DNA of 64,000 nucleotides, taken from assembly GCA_010015805.1 (NCBI GenBank), contig ML978123.1, positions 3,100,001 to 3,164,000 on the forward strand. The letters are read 5' to 3'. A program made the translations under genes and the position numbers. Source of the stretch: Rhizodiscina lignyota. Its lineage: Eukaryota > Ascomycota > Dothideomycetes > Aulographales > Rhizodiscinaceae. Positions 12,015 to 22,828 of the stretch are shown piece after piece. The notes beneath the pieces were generated by a model, which was not told the origin of the DNA, did no database searches, and was given only the letters and a program-made list of their open reading frames with translations. Positions within the stretch are counted from its first letter, which is position 1; every line of letters starts with the position of its first letter.

Positions 12015-12697
12015 CTTGTGAGATGGTTTTGCTGAATGCAAACGGCCGGAGCTCACGCGGTTTGCATATGATACTTCGCCTAAGATCGTAATTCGATTTT
12101 GAGTTTCAATTGAACCAATGAATCTGTCAATTGTGAAAATTGGAGGTTGATATGAACAACATAATTGGGAGGAGACTGACAAAGGACGAGGCGGAGTCCA
12201 AATGATGGGTGCCCCGCCCGGAGATTGCGGGTTTACATTTCAAAGCAAGTCCGTCCAAAGTATCTTCAAACAGCTATCCTATTCACGCGGATGATCAAAG
12301 AAGAGAGGACGAACATTATGTGTGCCCATGAAAGGATGTTCTAAACAGTGTCAGCAAAGTACTCTACAGTCAATCTGCGGAGACGATGCGGAGGAACTTC
12401 TTCCGGGACTATCCATAATTAGATATATATTTCTACTCGATCGGTATCATATCCCTCTTTTGGCTAGTAATGCCCATATTTCGTCTTGCTTCATACTGAC
12501 GGAGAGATGGGGCTAGCCGACTCCGGAGGCCTCTCTCTACCGAGATTTAGTTGCAGAGGACCTGGGAGTCTATCTCTCACAGTACATTTTCTCAAGAATA
12601 ACCCAGCTGAGATCTCATTCAGGTTTCAAATCTGAGTATCCACACGAATTGGGACCTTTGGAATACCCAAAATACGATAGTGAGAGCCTCTGCAAGA
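12015..12697. promoter_or_regulatory. Divergent promoter, Gal80-like / aldo-keto reductase
   Basis: The 683 bases between the two divergent starts contain no convincing gene. A CGG-rich stretch occurs close to the Gal80-like start, but I could not recognise a defined operator. Confidence 0.4.
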
Positions 12698-13798
12698 ATG
12701 GCCGAACCTGCCCCGACAACGGCACTCAAGATTGTCTTCGGTGCGATGACAATCGGTAAAGAAGGTCTGTTATCTCGACCAAATATTACGAATGATTTGA
12801 TATCAAAACCATCCAACTGAGACTGAACAGGCGCCGAACAGGCGCGAGTCTACACGCATGAAGAAGCTGGGGCAATTCTTGACACATTCTGCGCTCATCA
12901 TCATGCTGAGCTCGACACGGCTCGTTCATATGGCGGTGGCACTTCTGAAGAAATGCTAGGCGAGCTCGAATGGCAGAAACGCGGCATCATCATGCAGACT
13001 AAACTCTCTCCGCGCGCCAAAATCGGTCTGCCCGATGGCGTGACTACAAACCACTCTCCAGAGCACCTTCGGCGTGGACTTGAGATGAGCCTGAAGGCAC
13101 TCAAGACAGACAAGATCGACATGTGGTATCTCCACGCTCCAGATCGTAACACGCCGTACGAAGTGACGCTCCGCGAGGTGAATGCGCTCCATAAGGAAGG
13201 AAAATTCGACCGCTTCGGTATTAGCAACTTTATGGCTTGGGAGGTTGCGCAGATGTGGGAAATATGCGATCGCAACGGGTGGATCAAGCCATCCGTATAC
13301 CAGGGTGTGTATAATGCGCTGCATCGCGCTATGGAACCAGAGCTGTTCTATTGTCTACGACACTACGGCATCGCATTTTATGCATATAACCCGCTGGCCG
13401 GCGGATACCTAACTGATAAGTACCATCGGCAACAGACTGATCACGAGCTAGGAAGTAGATTTGATCCTGAGAGACACCAAGGCGTACTTTACAGGAGGAG
13501 GTATTGGCAGAACGAATATTTCGATGCACTCGACATTCTTCGGGCTGCAGCGAAGAAGCACGGTATGAGTGAGGCCGAGTGTGCGTTGAGGTGGATGACG
13601 AATCATTCAGTACTTAGTAAGGAACATGGAGATGCTATCATCATTGGAGCGAGCAGCGCGAAACAATTGGAAGCAAATTTGGTCAATCTTGAGAAGGGCC
13701 CGTTGCCGGATGATGTTTTACAAGCACTTGACGAGGGCTGGGCAACGGTGAAAGGCGTGTGCAAGCCATACTTCCAACCACCAGTAGGTGATAGGTAA
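12698..13798 (+). CDS. Aldo-keto reductase, AKR7 (aflatoxin-aldehyde reductase) type
   Basis: Two exons (12698-12764 and 12831-13798) give 344 residues. The N-terminus I-V-F-G-A-M-T-I-G is the first strand of the AKR barrel. The catalytic tetrad can be seen: Asp and Tyr in L-D-T-A-R-S-Y-G, Lys in Q-T-K-L-S-P, and His in W-Y-L-H-A-P-D. F-G-I-S-N-F and the C-terminal I-I-G-A-S-S cofactor site are also present. AKR7 enzymes reduce reactive aldehydes and dialdehydes with NADPH in the cytosol. Length matches the family (about 330-345). It is divergently paired with the Gal80-like gene. The true substrate is unknown; detoxification or sugar-aldehyde reduction are both plausible. Confidence 0.92.
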
Positions 13799-14935
13799 AT
13801 TATGTTCTATGTCATCTATGATGAATGGATGTTGCGGAGTGTTTTGAGTTGAACCACTCCCAACACAAGATCAGTTTTCATGGAAGAATATAGCATGGCT
13901 CAGTCATACTCAATAGCGTCGTTGATGGAATAGGAAGGGTTGATATATCGTATGCTCAGCATTTGGTGGTTTCTATGATTCCTTCACTCCGGATTTGTCA
14001 AGGTAATGACATTTGCAACTAAACCTGTGCTCGTGAAAGCGATAGAACAGTTTCCACATTTCCCACAAGGACATCTCCCCCGAGAATTTCGGATGTATTC
14101 GTGGCGAGATAGATACTGGGCCACTTGAAGGTGGTGCGTTCATCCTTGGCCATTGCATAACAGAACTTCCCTGCGCGAAATCGCAGTCACACTGATATCT
14201 TCTTCGATGAAGTGCCAAAGCGGCGGCAGCTTCATCAAAGATGTCTTCTGCCTCGCGCATGTACACAAGCTTTTCTTTCGACTCGTCGTGGGTGCGTGCG
14301 CGGTACATGCTGGAAGTGTAGATGTTGTAAGATCTGGTTTCCTTGGAGAAGCAGAGGACATGCTGAATTATGAAAATTGGAGGGGCGCAGACGGAGGTGA
14401 TATTTCTTATATAGTGCTAACCTGAAAAACGCAGCATTCTGTTGATCTCAATCGTTAAGCTGATTCGAATTTACGTAGATCGTGGCTACTTTATTTACTA
14501 ATTTGGTGAGAAAATGGGGCAGGCTCAAAAAGACATGGTCACTATCCCATCAAAACCAAAGTTGTGAAATGCCATTGAGTGGAGATCGAATTGTTGTTCG
14601 ATAAGTGTTTCATGAACTCGTCCCATTTCTGTGCTTGTATCAAGTCCAGGGCAAGCCGCAAGAAAACCAGCAGAGAACCTGTCATGATTCCTAACGCCTG
14701 AGTACAAGTTGAACCGCCTCTTGCGCTCCCGAAGACCATTTGAGTGCAAGAATTTCTGTGACTGCAAATTCACAAAAATGCAATCTTGTGCCGATTTGCT
14801 CTAACTTTCGAGGGCTGTGGCTATCGTATTCCCATTCCGTATTGACCTTCTATCCCGTATGATAGTTCGCTCCACATACGTACCCTGCGTTCGATCTGTA
14901 TCCGGACGATGTGTTCGGTACGTGCGAAGGTCTTT
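13799..14935. other. Intergenic region with weak open frames
   Basis: A 111-codon minus-strand frame (13973-14308) and an overlapping 73-codon frame (14140-14361, ATG start) have no recognisable domain, and their overlap makes at most one real. Minus-strand frames at 14525-14773 are equally unsupported. I do not call a gene here. Confidence 0.3.
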
Positions 14936-15400
14936 TCATTGCGTACGACGGTTGTCCGGCAATTTGAGGTCCTGCCTCGCTGCCGCCTTTGCATAGTTAA
15001 GGTCTTTCATCGGTTCATCGTCACCCAGATACGCCAAAGCACGACACAGATTCTTGAGCTCAGTGTGCAGGGTGAATAGCTGTGGCCTGGCCCAGCAGCG
15101 GCCCCCGGATTGAAAATGGATGAGGTCCCATTTTTCGAGTCTCGTTGCCCAGGAATTGAAGCAAGTAATGCGCTGCTTCAACACGAACGCCATATCCTGT
15201 TGTAGCTGCTTGTTGGCAAGGAAAAGCGCGACGGCAGTTCGTCGGAAGCGTTTGTGTTTATCGTGTTGATGTCTTGAGGGCTTGGGCAACGGTATGTCGA
15301 TAGCGTAGGAAAGTATGACCTGTCGAACTTCTGGTGGAAGAGAGAGCAGGTGAGGCACCGGGTTCGACTGCATATCCGTGGCAGCGAGGGCCTCAGCCAT
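14936..15400 (-). CDS. Small F-box-like protein (LP-x-E-[IV]-R family, copy 1)
   Basis: A single-exon frame of 154 residues opens with L-L-S-L-P-P-E-V-R-Q-V-I-L, which resembles the first helix of an F-box. It is followed by an A-N-K-Q-L-Q-Q-D segment and an aromatic L-E-K-W-D-L-I motif. Two further genes in this window (18904-19344 and 19889-20350) share the same order of motifs and length, so this looks like a local multigene family. F-box proteins usually recruit substrates to SCF ubiquitin ligases, but only the F-box-like start is visible here and there is no repeat domain. No function beyond this is claimed. Confidence 0.65.
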   Translation of the reverse strand: MAEALAATDMQSNPVPHLLSLPPEVRQVILSYAIDIPLPKPSRHQHDKHKRFRRTAVALFLANKQLQQDMAFVLKQRITCFNSWATRLEKWDLIHFQSGGRCWARPQLFTLHTELKNLCRALAYLGDDEPMKDLNYAKAAARQDLKLPDNRRTQ

Positions 15401-16476
15401 CTTGGAGTTTCTGAGATAAGGTAATGGATGTGTGAAGTGGCAAATCGTATTGAAACTTGATGTTTTACCTTTGGAAAAAGATGGGAGAGCTGAAGCGTTA
15501 CTGAGATTTGCAGAATCTATACCGGAGGCAATGTGTGCAAAGGTCTAATCGTAGCAATGAGGCGCAAAGGATTAGCATCCTGGCGTTTACACTGCAGTCA
15601 CTGTCACAAGAGTGTTGGCTGCACCCATGTCATAATACCTACCTCCTATATGAAGTGGACGCAGCTGAGAAATGCTCTGACGCTATCGGCTGAAGGGTCA
15701 CCTCGACGAGGTAGCAAGTGGGTTACCAAAAAGTTGAGTCGTGGTTACAACATGTCGAACAGCAAAGATGTATATCCTCGTTAGCCAAATATAAATTATA
15801 TACAACCAAGCTGCGTAAATTAGATAAGTGCTTTCCAGTGCACACTCAATCGATGCTTCAGGGATGCTCTTATTTATATTGGAGAATAAAACTTGTTCTT
15901 CTTGCTGCCTTTCAATAATCGGGCTCAACTAATTTTGTCACTCCGTGGGTAGCAGGCTGTGGTACTTGACACCGCAGCGGCCATCGAGAATGTCCTTTGA
16001 GCCCACGAGACACAACATGAAGAGATAATTGAAGACTTATTAACCGGTTCATACGCCTGAAGATCAACGCCCGCTTTACCTTATTGGGTTAGGATAGCGC
16101 CTCCCCTTTTCGCATTTTTCCTTCCTCACCCGCCCAGGGGAACGTCAGCAACCACTTGTGGATTGGCATCAAAAGCACCCTCCACGTCTCAGCATGCGCG
16201 GCAAAATTTCTTCCCAGTCTTCCCCCTGGATAACTCAATGACGATGACTTTTCGAGCTACACATCCAACGACCTTGGTCTCAAAAGCACCGACATGCCCT
16301 CTCCGTTCTGGAAGAACTATCGAACCCCGCAGACGGGAAACCATTGACTGCGGTACACCCATTTGAGTTTTGTATACGGGCCGGATAAAATAGGTTAAAA
16401 TGGAACCCCATTGCTCCGGATTGGACGTATATCTAGAAGTTCTGAAGTCGTGCAATCATGTGTGGTAGCGGTAGGC
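15401..16476. other. Intergenic region
   Basis: About 1.1 kb with several short frames that lack recognisable features. It is AT-rich around 15,780-15,900 (many TATA/ATAT strings). It includes the promoter of the carboxylesterase. No repeat or RNA gene was identified. Confidence 0.5.
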
Positions 16477-18576
16477 ATGGCTTCTCTTTTGTTCCAGCTG
16501 CTCGCAGTCCTTGCGACAGCAGCGGCTGCTGTTTCGCCGGCGTCTTTGGATTCTGACCTCACAATTTTAATCCATAATGATCTGCAGGGTATGGTGGAAT
16601 GTTGAAATGACCGGGAGTGTCTTGTAGCTGATTGAAGGGCAGAATCGAGTTCACCGTATGCTAACAGCGGCTTCATACTTCTGGACGAGCAAACATGGAA
16701 CGACGCTAATAGTGCCTGCAAAGCTCTCGGAGAGGAGCTTTGGGAGACTGGAAATATTCAGGCCAACTTGGATTATCTTCTTTACGAGAGAAAATACGCC
16801 CCGTGGCAACGGTTCTGGATTGGCGGTTCCAGCCCAAGTACGATTGATGCGGAAGGTCATGTCCGGTCTGGCCATCGCGATGAGTGCCTGCCAGTCCTTT
16901 GCACCCAAACCGCGCCGTATTCCAATGGGACGCAGCAAGACAACAGCACTACCTGGCAGATCATGGTCAACTCAAACAATGAGTTGCTGACAGGGTTGGT
17001 CACCGTCGATATCTCAAATAACATAACTAACTTCAGCAGATTCCGAGATCGTCTCAGCTTCCGCTTCCTTGGAATACGCTACGCTCAACAGCCGGAACGT
17101 TTCACGTACTCTACGCCATACACCGGCGACGGCGGAAAAGCATCGGCGCTCGATTACGGGCCAATTTGTGTGCAAGGGACGCCGCCATCGGGATCCGAAA
17201 ACTGCTTGTTCTTGAACATTTGGACGCCGTATCTTCCAAGGGGAAAGAAAACTGCCAAGAAGGACTTGAAAGCCGTAATGTTCTGGATCCATGGAGGGGC
17301 GCTTACTGGGGGTGAAAGCTCTGACCCCACATTCGATGGAGCAAACCAGGCCTCCCGAAGCGACGTCGTTGTGGTTACAATCAACTACCGTCTCGGCTCT
17401 CTTGGATTCCTCGCTCTGGATGATGGCGAGACGAATGGAAATTATGGCCTTGCGGACCAAATCACGGCGCTTGAATGGGTTCAAAAGAACATTCAAGATT
17501 TTGGAGGTGACCCTGATAGAGTCATGATCTTCGGACAATCGGCAGGGGCTGGATCTGTCCGTGCATTGATGGCTTCATCAAAGGCGATTGGGAAGTACTC
17601 TAGCGCCATCATGCAGAGCAACCTCGGAGGCCTGGCGTATGGAACGACGTATTCGCAGTACTACACAATTCCACAGGAAGTAGCTGTAGCAGGGAACGCG
17701 ATCCTCAATGCGACTAACTGCACCGATGTTGCTTGCCTTCGCAAACTCTCTGCGATGACTATTGCCAGTGTCCCGACTGTGGCCAGATTTGTCGTCGTCG
17801 ACGGAACATATATAACAACCAATGATCTGCGCCTAAATGGGACTGGACCAGCAGCGCATATTCCTCTCATGTTGGGTACCATGCGAGACGATGGTGCTGC
17901 ATTTATCAGCTATCCGACAGCAAACGAGACTTTCCCAGAGTTCCTCAACATCTCTGGTCTCCCCGAAAGCGTCGCATCCACCAGCTTATTCCCCGTCCCC
18001 AACGGACCAAATCGCACTCTCGATGTCTTCAACGCAACAGCGCGAGCTGGCACGGATGGAATCTTCCGCTGCGTCGACGAAGCTACGGCCTATGCCGGTG
18101 TAGTCAATGACATCTTCCCTATAACGTATTTCTACGAATTCAATCGCTCGTACCAGCTCCTCGGCTACTCTCCCAACTTTCCCGTCTGCGAGGCTCCGCC
18201 AACTGCAGGCTATCCGAATGGCAACCCAAATGCAGAGTACTTCAAATGCCATTCCGGCGAGCTGTACTACGAGTTCGGCAACGTCAAGCGCATCGGCTTG
18301 CCCTTCCGTGACGCGAACGATCTGCCATTTGAACAGTTCGTTGTGGATACTTGGGCGAGCTTTGCGCGCACGAACAATCCAAATCCGGATTGGAGATATC
18401 TCCAGGCGAGAGGGTATACGAATACGATGAAGGAGATTGAGCGAGTGGGGAAATGGGATCCTGTGACCAAAAGCGATCAGATCTTACGGAGGTTACAGTG
18501 GCCAAGCGAACACGCCAAGTTTGGTGAGGAGCAGCAGTGTGATGCTTTGGGATTGCCGCTTGACTATTACATATGA
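16477..18576 (+). CDS. Secreted type-B carboxylesterase with an extra N-terminal domain
   Basis: Two exons (16477-16588, 16643-18576) give 681 residues. A signal peptide (about residues 1-18, ending A-A-A-A) is followed by roughly 110 residues of a Cys- and Trp-containing N-terminal domain, including S-A-C-K-A-L-G-E-E-L-W. The carboxylesterase fold starts near residue 165. The nucleophile sits in F-G-Q-S-A-G-A-G-S (Ser about 337), the oxyanion-hole region is W-I-H-G-G-A, and the catalytic His is likely in F-K-C-H-S-G-E-L. Eleven or more N-x-S/T sites agree with secretion. Fungal members hydrolyse varied esters; the substrate is unknown. The extra N-terminal module is shared by a subset of ascomycete esterases, but I know of no assigned function. 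Confidence 0.9.
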
Positions 18577-18903
18577 GGAGCGTGACTGAGCAGTTAATGT
18601 TAGCTTTGATAATCGTGTCATGCACTATTTATCAAGCGTGGTGCTCTTTTTCTGTCCTTACTTGCAAGCAGAAGTGAAGTAGTGAGTGCGACAGGTACTA
18701 ATGATGCATGAACTGAATGCGCAATAGATTGTATTGCGAACTTTGCAAGGCCGAGGAACCAGGGATGCCAGTTTTGTTTTCAGAAGGTAAGGGTCTCTTT
18801 ATACAATAGTATAGTATGTTTACTATGTTTTTGAATAAATGTCCATCCAAGCTACACACTTTGTAGCAATTGGCAACGCTGATAACTGATGCGCGTTGAA
18901 CAT
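18577..18903. other. Intergenic region
   Basis: These 327 bases lie between convergent gene ends. They hold a TATA-rich run near 18,800-18,840 and no recognisable gene or repeat. Confidence 0.5.
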
Positions 18904-19344
18904 CTAGAAACCCCTCCCGGTTCGAATCTTTTCCAGGTCCGGCACTGTACCATCCAGCAGAAATTCATAGGCCACTCGTAACGCCCACATTTGGTATACG
19001 AGTGCCACTATGTTGCACCCAAGGGATGCCATCTCCTCATTCGACTGCTTCTGGGATTCCAATGGTTCCCATAGTTCTAATTCAGAGAGACACTGCCTAC
19101 TGCCTGCTCTCATTTGAATTAAGATAATCCTACGGACTTCGCACCGAATTTGGGAGTTGAGTGAGGCGAGGCAGATGATTGGCTTGACCGTGGGTTTGAG
19201 GAACCAGTTGAAGTGTGGCACGAAATGTCCGGCGATGGGAATCCAGACAGGATAGCCGATGCAATATCCAATGATTTGTTGACGGATTTCGGTTGGAAGG
19301 CTCATGAGGCTGGTCTGAACAGAATGAAACGTTTGTGTTGCCAT
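18904..19344 (-). CDS. Small F-box-like protein (LP-x-E-[IV]-R family, copy 2)
   Basis: A single exon gives 146 residues from the Met at 19344; a Met 28 codons upstream (19428) is in frame but precedes less protein-like sequence. The protein has S-L-M-S-L-P-T-E-I-R-Q-Q-I-I near its start, then L-N-S-Q-I-R-C-E and L-E-L-W-E-P-L. This matches the order of motifs in the genes at 14936-15400 and 19889-20350. The family resembles small F-box-like fungal proteins. The function and partners are not known. Confidence 0.65.
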   Translation of the reverse strand: MATQTFHSVQTSLMSLPTEIRQQIIGYCIGYPVWIPIAGHFVPHFNWFLKPTVKPIICLASLNSQIRCEVRRIILIQMRAGSRQCLSELELWEPLESQKQSNEEMASLGCNIVALVYQMWALRVAYEFLLDGTVPDLEKIRTGRGF

Positions 19345-19888
19345 TGCGTTTAAGATTTGGCAATGCTCGATGCGTGTGGAAGGTGCTGTTGTTTGTGAGG
19401 AAAGAAGGTTGATGTTCGATTGCCTCAAGAGAAAATAGTTGGCAATCTTAAGTGTCAGTTGACAGTACTAAGAGTGTGTTGGGCTCGGTTATACTAAAGC
19501 CAAAAAAACAACAACGATGGGACACTTCTGTAAGAAGTTTGCTCTGCGTGGCTCCTGGGGCAATATTCAAATACTACAAGCAGCTCTGCTTCATGCATGT
19601 TTCGATGAGTGGATGAGAAGATTCATGGAAAGGGTAGTTGTAATTGAAGTGATTCAACTCGGCGCCTGGCAGTTCAGGAAGGAACCACCTGCACTGCCTT
19701 TGCTGAGACGTTAACTTTGTCGCGCTCTACTAACTATATACACTGAACGCTCGTAATTCTGAAGGAAATTTGGGTTGCTTGGAGCGTCTCTCATTCTGCC
19801 CGAGACATGCGCCGCGACCTTGAGGTTAACTCCTATGCACTTTTGAACCTCAGGGCCCGTTCCTGTATCGACCTACAGTTTCCCTCTC
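19345..19888. other. Intergenic region between two F-box-like paralogues
   Basis: A 65-codon plus-strand frame (19517-19714) starts with ATG but shows no domain or signal peptide and is not called. Nothing else was recognised. Confidence 0.4.
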
Positions 19889-20350
19889 CTAAAAAAGCGC
19901 CAGGCTAAAGTCACATGTCTTCTCGACCAGTATTTCCCACTCCGGTTTTACCTCTTTCACACGCTGGCCCTTCAGCTCAAGCAGAACATTGTCCAATGCC
20001 TTCAATTCAACGCTCGTGGAAAGGAGCTCGTGCATAACCTGATCGCGTGTGTCCTTGCCAACAGGGAATAGCTCCCAATATGTTAAGAGTTTGTGTCTGT
20101 CACTTTTTGCCTTCACCACAGCGTGTCTTTTGTTGATGACGTGGAGCAGTTCTTCTCGAATCTGGCGATTGATGCCCAGGAGCGCACCAAGATAGCGGCC
20201 TTGGTATCGAATTTCGTTCCTTTTTTTGACAGAGTAGTTATACCGGCAGAACTGTTCGCGAGGAATCGGCTCTTCGACGACATTGTCGAAAATTTGCTGT
20301 CGGAGCTCGATCGGAAGGCTCATCAGGCCAATAACTTGATCTTGCGCCAT
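19889..20350 (-). CDS. Small F-box-like protein (LP-x-E-[IV]-R family, copy 3)
   Basis: A single exon gives 153 residues. Near the start is L-M-S-L-P-I-E-L-R-Q-Q-I-F, then I-N-R-Q-I-R-E-E-L-L and L-T-Y-W-E-L-F-P. The positions of these blocks correspond to those in copies 1 and 2, all on the minus strand within 5.4 kb. The start sits shortly after the promoter side at 20,356. Divergence between copies is high, so the duplication is either old or under diversifying selection; I cannot tell which. No further domain is visible. Confidence 0.68.
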   Translation of the reverse strand: MAQDQVIGLMSLPIELRQQIFDNVVEEPIPREQFCRYNYSVKKRNEIRYQGRYLGALLGINRQIREELLHVINKRHAVVKAKSDRHKLLTYWELFPVGKDTRDQVMHELLSTSVELKALDNVLLELKGQRVKEVKPEWEILVEKTCDFSLALF

Positions 20351-21310
20351 ATTTGAAGAGGCGGAATGTTCGTAGATGTCGAAAGGCGAAGGCGTCGATT
20401 GGATTTGAAACTATGTGTGATGATTCTGAATGTTCTTAAACGCAGAAAGGTGAAAGACGTCGATGGATTTTGAACCCGTGTGATGATTGATGCACTGTGA
20501 TATTTCCATGAAAATAGGATTAATCGAAGTAGTATGTCGTCGCCAGGTTTCTCGAGCGCCAGCGACACTTGGGTTCCTGGAGGCTGGGGCGGCTGGTACC
20601 CGCCTTCCTGGGAACGCGCCACAGCCCCAATTAATGTAGCGATTGAGGTGTCGGGTTTCTCCGGCCTGCGTGGGAAAAAGAAGGCAGGGATTGTTAGAGC
20701 AAAGAATTTGCCATTTGTGAAAGATGCTAAACAACAAACAAGAACTGCGTATGACTTTAGAAGTGACGCGAGAGAGCTACGGTGGCGTATGCTGTTGATG
20801 TGCTGTGGAGGGAGTCCAAGTATGATATAAGACATTGATGGACCAAGGAAGATAGGGAGACTTCAGCAATGGCGAGAAAAAAGCTGATCAATCCTGAAAA
20901 TTGGGGTTCATGCTTACTCCCCGTTGATTCACTGCAACAGTCTTTTCTTTCATCCTCGCACTATTCTCGAATCCGCTAACACGACGCTCACACAAAGCTT
21001 TTCGGGCATATCAAGTTTTCTTGCAGCACCTCCGCAAGGATGTAGTACTTCCTCGCTGCCAATACCTGTTCGAGATCCTCATTTTCATATAACGCACTCT
21101 CGCCCTCAGCTTCAAAATTCAGTGAGAAGCAACGCCAAATATGACACCTCCCAGCAATGTCTCGTGCCGACGACATCGAGCTAGAATTCGCGTAAATTTG
21201 ACGTTCGAGGTTCCAGTATCTCTCCCGTAGCTCTTGCCATGGTATCAAAGGCCTCAAAATCGGATTTCCAAACCGGCCCCAGAGGAAAAGGGGGGGAACT
21301 CGTAATGCGT
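20351..21310. other. Intergenic region with one weak open frame
   Basis: A 98-codon plus-strand frame (20534-20830) starts with ATG, is Gly/Trp/Pro-rich at first and basic later, but resembles no family. A minus-strand frame at 20988-21332 has no ATG before its last 62 codons. Neither is called as a gene. Confidence 0.3.
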
Positions 21311-22123
21311 CTATTTTACAACCATCCACCACCTTCCCTTCTTCACTCTTTCTTCTTCTCCGTCATCCTTCTTCTCTTGGTCTTGTTGTTGCTCTCTCAG
21401 CTTCTCCCTCTCCACAATATCATGTACACCCTTCATCATCACCGCCAGCACATCCCATGCCTCCTTCGCGCTCTCCTTCCCCAGGCTTTTCTTCCCAAAC
21501 CCCTCCATGTCATCGTAGCACCGCCTCACCAACACGTTAACCTCCTCCCTCTCCTTCCCACTCCGCGCGCGCAGATCGTCCACCTCGTCGAACGCGACGT
21601 CGATCCACCCGGCCGTGCTTGGCATGTACTGTCCGTAATTCCGAGCTGCAGATCGGAGCCATTTGACCTTCGCTTCTGCTTCTCTTTCCCCATCCGCCAC
21701 AGCGCTTCTACTCCGTGCACCGTCAACAATCCCCCTCCGCTCCCTCAGCACCCGATGCCCCTCCCCCGCGCTCTTCATCACCCTCGCAGCGCCAAAGTAA
21801 TAATACCATCCCAGACATACCGCCAAGCTCGCTACTGCTCCAGCAACGGCGCCTGTGAATGCTGGGTGGAAGGATTTCGGTGGTTCTTTTGGGGGACGAC
21901 GGGTTGGCTGGAAGTCTTCGGGGTGCAGGCGCGCGCGGCGGAGGAGGGGGTGCTCTTCCAACTCTGCAGATGATGGAGTAGGAGCAGAATGGGGAGGCTT
22001 GGATGAGGATGTGGTTTGAGAGTTGAGACGAATTTGATGACGAGAGTTGTGGATGTGATGTTGTCGTCGCGGGAGACGGAGGGGTGTGCGGAGGATCGGA
22101 CGAGGAGCTGTTAGAGAGGACAT
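21311..22123 (-). CDS. Hypothetical mitochondrial-type single-pass membrane protein
   Basis: A single exon gives 270 residues. The first 45 residues are rich in Arg, Ser, Pro and Leu and lack acidic residues, as in a mitochondrial presequence. A Pro-rich linker precedes a hydrophobic segment near residues 88-110 (A-F-T-G-A-V-A-G-A-V-A-S-L-A-V). The remaining 160 residues are charged and probably helical, ending in a Lys/Glu-rich coiled region and W-W-M-V-V-K. Similar proteins occur in many Pezizomycotina as conserved hypotheticals. An inner-membrane location is an inference from the presequence plus one membrane segment. No enzyme motif is visible. Confidence 0.75.
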   Translation of the reverse strand: MSSLTAPRPILRTPLRLPRRQHHIHNSRHQIRLNSQTTSSSKPPHSAPTPSSAELEEHPLLRRARLHPEDFQPTRRPPKEPPKSFHPAFTGAVAGAVASLAVCLGWYYYFGAARVMKSAGEGHRVLRERRGIVDGARSRSAVADGEREAEAKVKWLRSAARNYGQYMPSTAGWIDVAFDEVDDLRARSGKEREEVNVLVRRCYDDMEGFGKKSLGKESAKEAWDVLAVMMKGVHDIVEREKLREQQQDQEKKDDGEEERVKKGRWWMVVK

Positions 22124-22828
22124 TGTGTGTAGTGTGAGTGATGAAAGGAAGGCGAGGACAATTCAGCTAATATACAAATGATTGGAAGAAGAACTAAATT
22201 TTCTATTATTGTACAGATTATTGTACCATTGGTGCTGGCCATCGACGATGGACGAGGTGACGTTGGAGCTCTGCAAAAAAGTTCGACCACCCCGTCCGAA
22301 TTTCGACCATCAGGCCATCCCAGAAACAGCATGAGCACGTCTTCGCGCCTCACCAAATAATTAAGAGATAATTTGCAGCGGAATAACGAGGACAGCCAAC
22401 TTATAGTGGCAAATGATTTTATTTTGTTTTATCTATTTTTCGAGTGTGTGGAGAGTGAGAGACTGATCTCTAACGTCACAACATGAAGAAAATCTAAGCA
22501 GGACCCAGAAAGCCAGTGGACGTTTTGAGTCCAAGCGACAAACCCATATCGCGGCTCCCCAAACAGAGGAGCAGTCAAGAACGCATTCCATGCAAAAAGC
22601 CCTAGTCGAAAGAAAAGACCCATCTCGCAGACGTAGCAAAACCCTATTCCACCTAGCCGGTCGTCGGCCTTGCAATTCGAATCGTCATCTCCATGCGCAG
22701 ACGTTACCCTGGTCATAGGATCTCGAATCCCCACCCGTGCAAATGTCCCCAGCCAGAATGAGTCCTAGAAAAGCAAAAATAATAAAACTTCGTTCGCAAC
22801 AGAATAGAACCCTCTCCGCGGTGACAAC
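22124..22828. other. Intergenic region, possible alternative 3' exon of the transcription factor
   Basis: This 705-base stretch holds no independent gene. Immediately after the transcription-factor frame lies a strong GTAAGT donor, with a CTAG acceptor near 22,762; splicing here would replace the stop by about 18 extra residues. A long minus-strand frame (22429-22734) overlaps but has no ATG at its start. Confidence 0.4.

Noticed and set aside
13973-14361. Overlapping minus-strand frames considered as a small gene
   Set aside because: Two frames overlap with no splice that joins them and no recognisable domain.
18915-18930. GGTTCGAATC string resembling a tRNA T-loop
   Set aside because: No cloverleaf, acceptor stem pairing or A/B box spacing; it lies inside an F-box-like coding frame.
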